Source of the DNA: Eretmocerus hayati | Taxonomy: Eukaryota; Arthropoda; Insecta; Hymenoptera; Aphelinidae | Length of the DNA stretch: 64,000 nucleotides | Reading direction: 5' to 3' | Assembly (NCBI GenBank): GCA_029851415.1 | Contig: CM056744.1 | Span: 67,388,172-67,452,171, forward strand | In this document: piece by piece, positions 54,702 through 64,000 of the stretch | How positions within the stretch are numbered: position 1 is the first letter of the stretch | Layout: each line of letters opens with the position of its first letter | Position numbers and translations under genes: made by a program | Notes under the pieces: generated by a model | Databases searched by the model: none | What the model was told of the DNA's origin: nothing | What the model saw: only the letters and a program-made list of their open reading frames with translations

Positions 54702-57616
54702 CTAGATACGGCTGCTGAAGAGCGACGAGGGATAGGCAGTTCCTTGAAAGCGGGATTTATCAACCTTAACTCTCTGACAGATAAGATTGAGCATCTACGC
54801 TTGCTCGTTGCTGACGATCCCTCCTACCATCTATTTGGATTGGCTGAGTCGAAGCTAGATGAGTTTGTGGATGACAATCTCGTTCAGATTCCGGGTTTTT
54901 CATTGTTGCGGCAGAATCGCAACAGAGAGGGTGGTGGGGTTGCCTTGTATGTGCGCAATGACTTCAAAGTTAAGAAGTTGATTTCGTCAAATACTTTTGG
55001 GCCAGGGAAACCTGGCGTGCCTGAATATCTCTTTTGTAGCATACAACAGAGTAACTCCCCGCCAATATTGGTCGTAGTAATCTACAGACCCCCTAAAATG
55101 GCCATGCAGAAGGATGACGGGCTGTTTGGCTCATTACGCCGGCTGTGTGGCGACTACAGTCATAAAATTATAATGGGTGATCTGAACGCGGATTTGTTAG
55201 ACACTGCTCATCCCGACACCAAGACACTGACTGCACTGACAGAAGAACTTGCCTTGCAGATAGTGCAGCATGGCCCGACTCACCAACAAACCCCCAATAC
55301 ATCTCATACATGGATTGATCACATTTATGTAGATGACAATGACATCATTACTGACTTTCAAAACAGACTCCTGCCCAGTTTCGGCAGGCACTCGGTCATT
55401 GACGTCACCATTAACGTCTTTACTCCTACTCCGGCAAGAAATTCCTTTACCTACAGGGATTTTCGAAACATCACTCCGGAGATATTGAATGACCGATTGC
55501 TTCGCTGTGACTGGACAGCTCTCGAAAATGCCGAAACGAGTTTGGAAGATGCAATCCACTGCTTGAATGAAAATTTACAGTCCGTTAATGATGAATTAGC
55601 ACCCGAAAAAACTATTAATCCGCGTAAAAATGACGCTCCTTGGATTGGTCCTGAGCTGAGGGTACTCATGAATAAGCGAGACGCGACGCGCAGGCGCTGG
55701 GAGCGCATGCAACGCAACCAGTGCAAGTGTCCTGAGCTTCAAAATGAGTACTTTCGGCTTAGCGAAGAGGTCGATCTGCGCATTGAACAAGAGCATAACT
55801 CCTTCATTCAAACCCATTTGTCAGATGCTCTTGATCAGAAGAAGAACATTTGGAAGGAGATGCGCAATCTCGGCCTCTTGCCTAAGAGCAAAGAGGAGGA
55901 ACTTCATGGCTTCACACCGGATGAGTTGAACGCACACTTTGCGGGAGTTTCCGTTTTGCCCCACGAAAATATTAATGAAGCAATGGACGATATTGACTCG
56001 GCACCGGAGGAGGGGTTTAAATTTAAGCCCACAAATTTTAGTGATGTAGTCCTTGCTATTAAACATTTCTCCTCACAGGCCCGTGGAGCCGATGGAATAC
56101 CCCAAAGCGTGATCGCAAAAGCTCTTCCGGCCATTGGTGATCTTATTGTACATATTTTCAACTCCTCTTCCGCTCATGGCATTTTTCCTGAGGCTTGGAA
56201 GCAAGCGCAGCTGATTGCACTAAAGAAGACTGCTGCTCCATCAACGGTCTCGGACTTCCGTCCTATAGCACTGCTGTGCTTTCTCTCCAAGGTTCTGGAA
56301 AAAATCACACATGACCAAATCACGGAGTATTTAAAAATCGAGAAGATACTTGATCGCTTCCAGACTGGTTTTAGGCAACACCATAGCACCCAGACAGCTT
56401 TGTTGAAATTGACTGATGACATCAGAGTAGGTATAGACAGAAAGAAGATCACTCTGCTCCTACTATCCGATTTCAGCAAAGCTTTTGACACCATCTCACC
56501 ATCCAAGCTGTTGAGGAAGCTACGACATCTTGGCTTCTCAAGATCGACGCTCCTATGGATAAAATCATATTTACAGGGTCGCACCCAACAAATCACTTCT
56601 AAAGTAGGCAAATCTGATTGGCTCGAAACCAATCTGGGTGTTCCACAGGGGTCCGTCCTTGGGCCTCTCCTCTTCAGCTTCTATGTGAATGACCTGGCTG
56701 GCTTGCTAGACGGAAAGTCGGTACATCATCTATTTCATGCGGATGATCTCCAAATTTATCTCAAAATCGAGAAAAATAAGATCAGGGAAGGTATTGCTCG
56801 GCTGGGCGAGATAGGATGACTAGTTGCCGAGTGGGCCTGTGTCTCAACGCTGGCAAGACCAAGGCAATCTACTTCAGCTCGGAGAGAAATATCAAAGATC
56901 TGAAGAGAATGGACTTGCCAGGGGTTGAGATACAGGGAGGAAAGTTCATCCCGTTCAGTGATACGGTCGTGAGTCTCGGTGTTACACTTGACAGTGAATT
57001 GGCATGGAAACCGCACATCGACCAAGTAACTAAGAAAGTCAACAGAGCCCTATACGGTCTGCGGTTTTTTAGGGCATGTATCACCAGACCTCTCCGAATT
57101 CGCCTAGTCGAGTCATTGGTTCAACCGCACCTAGATTATTGCGCGGTCGTGTACCTCGACGCCACGGACGAACAGCGGCAACGGGTACAGAGACTAAGCA
57201 ATTCATGTGTGAGATATATTTTTGATCTTAGGGGAGACGAGCACATCGCCCCGTTTAGAGAGCGCTTGGGTTGGTTACGTACTGATTCGCGGAGAATGTA
57301 CTTCGCAGCTCTCTTGATGCATAAGATCATGCACTTAGGAGAACCTGGCTACCTAGCTGCGATGTTTACCAGGTACCAATCCGAACGCCCCGCACGGGGT
57401 GATCTAGAAGAGCGGGTACTCAAAGTTCCCAACATGAGACTTGAATATGGAAGAAGATCTTTGCAGGTTCAGTGTGCTCATTCGTGGAACTTCCTCCCTC
57501 CGGGCTTTCGGCAGCTTGGGAAGATATCATTATTTAAAGAGTCCTCAAAAGACTTCCTGTTAACACTATCCTCCCAGAGGATTGATGTGGAGAAGAGGCA
57601 TTATCTTAATCTGTAA
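54702..57616 (+). pseudogene. Family-B ORF2, copy 2
   Basis: Same frame as ORF1 across its TGA. Endonuclease and RT as in copy 1, except that LLLLSDFSKAFDTI (palm motif A) has Ser for Phe and FHADDLQIYL has His for Tyr. First in-frame AUG is 55,098. The main frame ends at 56,819 (TGA in place of CGA of copy 1); the tail goes on at 56,816-57,616 with LNAGKTKAIYFSSERNIKD. It is inactive. Confidence 0.85.
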
Positions 57617-57960
57617 TGGGAAGAGCTCTTCCTTAATTTAGTATTTTTACATGTGACCTCAGTCACCCAATTGGTGATCTATAGCTGTGATATTAGTGCG
57701 AGCCCTTACCCCTCTTTTTATACTTCTAAGTATGCACCCTGACTAGTCACGAATGGTGATAATTATTGTCCTTGACCAAACCAGTAATTGACTGAAATTA
57801 TCATTATTATTTTGTTGTACATATATTATATTCATTCTTATACGTGTTATCACATTTCAACGGGCATATGTAGGTGTATGTAATTGTATTTTTTTGTCTT
57901 CGGACGAATAAAGGACATCTATTTATCTATCTATCTCTCTCTCTATCCCTCTCTCTCTCT
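57617..57960 (+). other. Family-B 3' UTR (copy 2) and pyrimidine tract
   Basis: Holds the same conserved series tgactagtcac, gtgata, tccttgaccaaa, atgtaggtgta and gaataaagg, then the atct tail and a mixed TC tract into which family C is placed. Confidence 0.7.
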
Positions 57961-57974
57961 CAGGGACTTTAAGG

Positions 57975-58086
57975 GATGAAACGGTTCAGTCTACTTTTGG
58001 ACTAGGTGGCAGTGAGAAAGTTCTCATTAATCCTGTTCTGCCACCCGACATGTTTGCAATCTGGCGCGCTGCTATTCCTAAGGCCA
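57975..58086 (+). pseudogene. Family-C ORF1, last ~40 codons
   Basis: Reads SEKVLINPVLPPDMFAIW, homologous to KIYLNPVLPPQVYKIW of family A ORF1. The sequence then jumps to the start of ORF2 (TIGHININR) at ~58,090, so the end of ORF1 and the intervening bases are deleted. Confidence 0.7.
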
Positions 58087-61000
58087 AGGCGCTCGGTCAT
58101 CACAATTGGTCATATAAATATCAATCGTCTCAGTGCGAACTTTAATCTGCTGAAGGATCACGTGTCGCAGAATGATTTCGAAATCATTTCAATAAATGAA
58201 ACCTTCCTATCTAGTGATGATTCAACCGATGCATTTTATTTACCGGGTTACACGTTTCATCACTACGACCGTGTTGGGAAGGGAAGGGGTGGTGTCGCAT
58301 CTTACGTCAAGTCCAACTATCTCGTTGAAATTATCACCAGTTCAGATCCCGTGTATTCCAATGTACCAGGATATATGATTTCAGGAATGAAAATTGGATC
58401 TATAACGTTACTTTTTTCTGTTGTCTATCATAGACCTAGCGCAGCCTACCCCCATGAATTTATGAATGATATTGCCCCCCATCTCCTAATGTATGATCAT
58501 GTCATAATTGCCGGCGGTTTTAACATCAACATGGCTAGTAACTCAGCAGCTTCAGCTTCGTTTCACGACTTGATAGATTCTCATTCACTCACTCTTGCTG
58601 ACACTCAACCAGCGCATCATGTCATCTATCATGATGGATCATTTCATGAAACCTGCATTGACCTTTTTGTGATACGCGAGACATCGGCACTTATCACTCA
58701 TCGTAGGTCAAACTCTCCCTTCGCAGCCGGACATGATTTTGTTGAAATCGACTATCGAATTGTTCCGCCAACTATACCTGCTAAAAAGATAGCTATGCGC
58801 AACCTCAAAGACGTCGACCCTGCTCAGCTACACCAATTCATTTCTTCGGCTCTTGAGAATGTGATGCCGCTAAGCGACATGATCGGCCCGAATCAACATC
58901 CCTACACAGCCTATAGCATGTGTACCTTACCCTCTGTAAATAGCCCTGATGTGAATCATTCACAACCCTACTTCCCCTGTACATACAACCCCATAGATTT
59001 ACGTCCTAGTTTTAGTCTTCGTCAAGATTTTCCTGAATACAGTAACCTACTCTACTCGACCCTTGCACAAACTCACGTCGACGAATCGGTTGACGCTATC
59101 ACGCGAGCCTCAATTGCGGCCTTCGATCAACTGTCACCCATCAAGCATCTCACTGTTAACGCCTCCAAAAAACCCTGGGTACCCCACTGAAAATGGGTGT
59201 CCGCCCGAGCGGGCGCCCGGATGGTAGCACGAGTTCAACGATAAAGTCGCCCGCCCGGGCGACCGCCGCGAAAAATTTATTTTCCAAAAATTCAATTTTT
59301 ATATTTTTGTTTTCCCGAAAACTTGGAATTATTTGATTTAATTTTGTTCCCTCCAATCTATGAAAAATCACGCCCTCTGGCTATATTGATGGACAAATAT
59401 ATGGCAGACGATTATTCATTGATCTCGTGTTTTTCTTCCATTCCAACACCCAATTCTCCCGCTTTGATGAATCGAGCAGTCGCAACAATCATCTCATTAC
59501 ATAACTCACTGTTGATGAGTGTCTCATCATTATATTCTAGTTATCTTCGGATCAAGAAATATATCTAATTTGAATAAACAAATGTAGGTCTAAGGTAGTA
59601 CTAGCGGTACTGATAAGTTTGAGTGTAGATTAGACCCGCGCTCGACTCGTTTCCGCCCGTCTATATAGGTATAGTGATGTACACAGCAGACGATAATCTT
59701 ACCCCGAAAAAACGGAAAGTAGTGACATATTGGCTCAGATCTTTCTTGGTAGGCTCCTAATCGCCGATCTGTTCGTTGCTATGCATTTTTCATGCACTCT
59801 TACACCTGTGTGATCACTCCCGTGAAAATCTGATAGTCAGAGATGAGTGTATCGACCGTTTCACGTAAGACGCCGTGTTAATTGGCTTTTACGAAATTAC
59901 CCAGAACTTTTCTCCGAGATTCCTAAAGGTCGCAAAATCTTGACTGTGTCTATTTGATACACTAATCCACCATTGTGCCGAATTTTGTAATTTTCTGATA
60001 GTTGATTCGAGTACCGCTACAACTACCTCAATAACCATGTCCTGTACTCTCCGTATGGAAAATGGTGATAGAGATACTAGAGAAAGTACGTCAGATCATT
60101 TTTTTCGCTCCAAGTATGGAGAATATTTTTTTTAATCAGTTATTTAATGACGCTCTTGAGCACTAATGTGCTATTCAGCATCTGTATATGGAGAACATAT
60201 TAATGAAAAACTGACTTATGAAACTTCGATTTGAAGAATTGGTGTTTCAGACTCGCACGAAGTGGAGATTCGAATCTTCTTCGACATTGAAATCTTCTTC
60301 TAAGTATTTTTGTTCACACCACTCACATTGATCGTTGATCTAGTTTTCTCCAGAAATTTCACATCAATTGTAAGAAGGAGGAAGTGAGTGGGATGTATCT
60401 GAAATTTTTCCAAGAAATTATTTCGGGTTCTTGGGAAAACAAAAATATAAAAATTGAATTTTTGGGGAAGAAAATTTTTCGCGGCGGCCGCCTGGGCGGG
60501 CGACTCTATCGTCGATTCCGTGCTACCATCCGGGCGCCTGCCCCAGCGGCCACCCATTCCCAGTGGGGTATCAGCTGACATAAGATATCGCATGAGACAA
60601 CGTGATACACTTTATAGACGTGCCTGCAGGACAAATCCGCCTAAGGACGTTGCAACTTATCGTTCAGTCCGCAACGGAGTCAAATCAGCCCTAGATAAAG
60701 CTAAAAATGACCATATCTCCAAAAGAGTCCTGAGTGCACGCGATGTCAAGTCTAGATGAAAAGAGCTGGAGAAATTTGGCATCATGTCGAAACGCACACC
60801 CTCGCCACTAGATTTATTCAAAGGTGACATTCTCAATCGCCATTTTGCCTTTGTCTCAAAGAATATACCACCCCTCAGAGACGAGGATATTGACGCAGTG
60901 TGTGCCATCCCACTCCCTGTTGATGCCACGACATTTGATTTCATGCGGGCCACTGAAGAGGATACTCTTCGTGCTCTTTCTCACTTCAAATCCCAAGGAG

Positions 61001-62596
61001 TCGGGGTGGATGGCATCTCTTCAACCATGTTTAGAATAGCATTCCCAGCACTTCACCTTACATTACTAGGTCTGTCAGCGAATCTCTAGCCACCGGATAT
61101 TTTCCTGACGAGTGGAAGCGATCGTTCATCGTCCCACTTTCGAAAAACACAACACCAAAATCTCCTTCCGACACCCGGCCTGTTGCGCAATTGTCCGAAA
61201 TATCGAAGGTCTTAGAGCGAGTCGTGCATGAGCAACTTTTTAATCATCTCTCTTCCACTAACATGCTTGACCCTAACCAGTGCGGTTTTCGGCCACATCA
61301 TTCCACCCAAAGCGCTCTCTTGGGCGTCTTTAAAGATGTCCGCTCTGCGATTGACAGGCGCATGATCACGATCTTCATATCTTTCGATTTTTCGAAAGCA
61401 TTTGATACTCTTCTACACATTGAGCTTCTCGAAAAGCTACGCGATTCGGGATGTTCAGATCGTGTCAAACGTTGGTTTGCGAGCTACCTCCGCGGTCGCA
61501 AAGAAGCTGTCCGACGCGAAGATGGTGCGCGAGAATCATGGCTTCACATCAATGGAGGTGTACACAAGGCAGCGTCCTTGGTCCATTACTGTTCCTCATC
61601 TTCATCAATGACCTATCTCGAGTTCTACGTCACTCATCGCACAAAATCTTCGCGGACGACACAGGTATATATGCACATGGCTTCCCGGCTGACATTAACC
61701 GACTAATTGCCCTCATCAACCAAGATGCAAATGCAGTGGCTGCATGGACCTCAGTCAACGGCCTTCGACTGAACGCGGATAAAATCACTGCAATCATCCT
61801 CGGTAGCGAACTATATCTAAGAACTATCGATCTTAAATGCATCGCCCCCATCCGCATTGATGATACTGTTATACCATACGTCGAACACATCAAACTTCTA
61901 GGGCTAACAATTTCATCTTCTTTGGATTCGGAAAAGCAGATTAATCTCTTATCTAAGAAAATTCATAGCTCGCTTTACTCACTGTGTATGATGAGTCGAG
62001 CTCTCTCGCGTCCTCAAAAGCAACAACTCACAGTGAGCCTCGTTCTCCCCCACTTCGATTACAGTGCAACTCTCCTAACCGGCCTTGATAAAACACAAAT
62101 GTTGAAGTTGCAAACACTGCTCAACACCTGCGTCAGGTTCGCTCATGGTAACGTTCCTCGACGCGCGCATGTAACACCTTATCGCATTGCGTTGGGATGG
62201 TTGTCTGCCGCGAGGCGTCGAGAATATCTCATCGGAACATTAGCCTTCTCGATAATACACTACGATATTCCCGCATTCTTGAGACCGCGTTTCAAGTTAG
62301 TATCGGATACCCCGTCAGTGCGTCAGTCAGAACGCCATAACAAATTCATTATGACGTACAAAACACCTCGTACCGAAGCCCTGAATCAGTCCTTCACTTA
62401 CGTCGCTTCCAAGCTTTTCAACTTTCTTTCCGAAATAGATTTTGCAAAACAAAGTCCTGACACATCCAAGCGCCATCTTCGAGCGATACTTTTGGAACAC
62501 GATGTACATGACTGGGTCTTGAGAGCCCGTGAAGAGCACCTCGATTCAATTCCACCTGCGTTAACAGGAAAACTTGGTCTGCCTGAACACGTATAA
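58087..62596 (+). pseudogene. Family-C ORF2: endonuclease-reverse transcriptase
   Basis: Endonuclease to ~59,180 with TIGHININRLSANFN, INETFLSS, VYHRPS, FNINMAS (one catalytic Asp of GDFN lost: GGFNINM) and AAGHDFVEID. After the transposon it resumes at 60,571 with SADIRYRMRQRDTLYRRA. TGA at 60,757-60,759 replaces a Trp codon. RT parts: 61,191-61,706 (FDFSKAFDTL) and 61,451-62,596 with IFADDTGIYAHG and the conserved tail YRIALGWLSAARRREYLIG ... EHLDSIPP. At least two frameshifts (~61,080 and ~61,560). It is inactive. Confidence 0.8.
59182..60568. mobile_element. 1.39-kb TIR element in family C ORF2
   Basis: Terminal inverted repeats of ~150 bp (59,182-59,334 and ~60,416-60,568) start CCCCACTGAAAATGGG / CCCCACTGGGAATGGG and share cgcccggatggtagcacg. 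TA stands on both sides (59,180-59,181 and 60,569-60,570). The centre (59,335-60,415) holds no gene. TA targets fit the Tc1/mariner group; the arms are long for that, so the superfamily is unproven. Removing it with one TA rejoins ORF2 in phase. Confidence 0.85.
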
Positions 62597-62827
62597 GAGA
62601 GACAATTCGCGTAGGTCATTATAATTTTAGGTTAGTCGCTGTTGTTTATAAGATTTTTCTACGTTTAGATATCACTGTACATTATTTCCTGCATCTCTTA
62701 GGTATATATATCAAGCATTACTCAAGCAACCTACTCAGTCAGTTATTCACTTATTGTCACATAATGTTTCTCATATGTAACTCAAGTTGGGCAAATAGGG
62801 TCTACAATCTGCCCTCAATAAATCCTT

Positions 62828-62831
<4 letters not shown>

Positions 62832-62900
<69 letters not shown>
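62832..62900. repeat. (TC)n microsatellite
   Basis: TC repeat between the tail of family C and the next family-B fragment. Confidence 0.97.
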
Positions 62901-62903
<3 letters not shown>

Positions 62904-63509
62904 TCCTCGATCTTCTTCCGTACTCAATATGAGACTTGAGTACGGAAGAAGATCATTCCAGGCTCAATGTGCTCATCTGTGGAACTTTCTCCCTCCGGGC
63001 TTTCGGCAGCTGAGGAAAATATCAGTATTCAAAGAGGCCTTAAAAGATTTCCTTCTGACTCAGTCTTCTCAGAGGATTGATGTGGAGAGGAGGCATTATT
63101 TTAATCTCTAAACTGTGATAGGCTTGGGCTCTTTTCAACCGGCGTTTCCTTTTTTTTTTAAAGAGTTATACGTGGCTACTTCGCCACTGAATTGTAATTC
63201 CTGTGATATTTCTGCTGGACCAAGCCTTTATATGCATTTCTACGTGAGAATGTCCTCTCTCCTCGATCGTTCTTGTGAACACTGATATATATATATATAT
63301 ATATATGGAAATGTATTTTATCATTCTCTTCCTGACTTTTATGCATCTCTCGATGCCTTAAAATGACTAGTCACTTTCTGTGATAATCCTAATATTCCTT
63401 GACCAAAAAGACAATTATTTATACTTTTTATATATTTATTATGTAGGTGTAACATATGTGACATATGCCACTGTATTTTTCAATTTTGCCCTCGGGCGAA
63501 TAAAGGTTA

Positions 63510-63513
<4 letters not shown>
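62901..63513 (+). mobile_element. Family-B 3' fragment 1
   Basis: From 62,928 it reads MRLEYGRRSFQAQCAHLWN to ERRHYFNL, the last ~60 codons of family-B ORF2 (stop ~63,109), followed by the family 3' UTR and a short atct tail. The 5' junction is a 19-bp inverted copy of the start of the fragment (62,909-62,927 against 62,936-62,954). An (AT)n lies at 63,284-63,306. Confidence 0.85.

Positions 63514-63588
<75 letters not shown>
63514..63588. repeat. (TC)n microsatellite
   Basis: TC repeat between two family-B 3' fragments. Confidence 0.97.
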
Positions 63589-63592
<4 letters not shown>

Positions 63593-64000
63593 GCACAAGA
63601 TCATGCATATGGGAGAACCTGGCTACCCGACTGCAATGTTTACCAGGTACCAGTCCGATCGCCCTTCTCGGGGTAATGCCGAAGAGCAAGAACTCCAAGT
63701 TCCCACGATGAGACTCGAATATGTCCGAAGATCGTTCCAAGTTCAATGTGCTCGCCTGTGGAACTTTCTCCCCTCGGGTCTACGGCAGGTTCAGAAAATT
63801 TCATTGTTCAAAGAGGCAATCAAAGAATTCTTGTTCGAGCAACCTCCACAGAGTATTGATGTGAGCGGGATACAACATTTCAATCTTTAAACGACCTGGG
63901 CTTTTCTTATCTGTTCTTATATTCTTTTCTTTTCACTAAGAGGATTACCCTTCATGCATGACTTTGCAACACGAGACTCATATATGACTGTGACATTTTT
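63589..64000 (+). mobile_element. Family-B 3' fragment 2, runs off the window
   Basis: Reads MHKIMHMGEPGYPTAMFTRY to the ORF2 end HFNL (stop at 63,888-63,890), then the start of the 3' UTR. More diverged from copies 1 and 2 than fragment 1 is (e.g. LRQVQKISLFKEAIKEFL), so older or from another subfamily. Confidence 0.85.

Larger units (their letters stand above)
52531..57935 (+). mobile_element. Family-B LINE copy 2, full length but degenerate
   Basis: Starts ggcggtaagtg in the pyrimidine-rich tail of copy 1, ends with atct units at 57,935. About 85-90% alike to copy 1 throughout. ORF1 has a nonsense codon, frameshifts and further stops; ORF2 carries the same kind of frameshift as copy 1 near its RT tail. 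Confidence 0.9.
57961..62831 (+). mobile_element. Family-C LINE (relative of A), interrupted
   Basis: Starts within the last codons of ORF1, runs through ORF2 with a transposon at 59,182-60,568, and ends in an AATAAA-containing word and tcaatc before (TC)n. It is about as long as family A without its 5' part. ORF2 is broken in several places. No 5' leader; so 5'-truncated, unlike A, B and D. Confidence 0.8.

Overview
This is a eukaryotic, repeat-dominated stretch. I found no convincing host gene. Nearly everything readable is a mobile element or its relic: BEL/Pao, R1-type and CR1-like retroelements, a MULE transposase, a Maverick/Polinton (adintovirus-like) block, tRNA-derived repeats, foldback elements and long (TC)n tracts. 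That mix suggests an arthropod, perhaps an insect, but the sequence does not fix the species.

Layout. 1-9.7 kb is mostly non-coding: small inverted-repeat elements, an old ~330-bp tandem repeat (3.1-4.7 kb), a 3' LINE relic (4.76-5.1 kb) and a 1,782-bp near-perfect foldback (6,785-8,566). 11.1-13.0 kb holds a MULE transposase relic split by a 644-bp solo LTR with a 4-bp target duplication. 13.2-15.6 kb is a ~241-bp satellite carrying two small hairpin elements. 18.4-20.1 kb holds short repeat elements. 21.1-24.0 kb is a decayed BEL/Pao pol on the minus strand.

24.6-36.2 kb is a minus-strand Polinton. In transcription order it carries protein-primed DNA polymerase B, packaging ATPase, a small hydrophobic core-type protein, an unnamed Polinton gene, the C-terminal half of a major capsid-like protein, and a two-domain gene ending in an adenain-like cysteine protease. 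Two later insertions split it. A 919-bp inverted-repeat element (AATT duplication) cuts the protease just before its catalytic Cys. A 2.66-kb concatemer of 430-bp tRNA-headed units (one inverted, five direct; 13-bp duplication) cuts the polymerase. 36.1-37.25 kb is a decayed inverted duplication around an integrase C-terminal fragment.

37.5-40.4 kb is a 3'-truncated R1-type LINE (minus). From 40.5 kb to the end there is a head-to-tail train of plus-strand LINE copies, here called families A, D, B, B, C, B, B. They are separated by (TC)n tracts, and each starts next to such a tract. In families A and B, ORF1 and ORF2 lie in the same reading frame, separated by one UGA, and ORF2 has no early AUG. 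That arrangement, and the concatemer inside the polymerase, are the most interesting points of the window.
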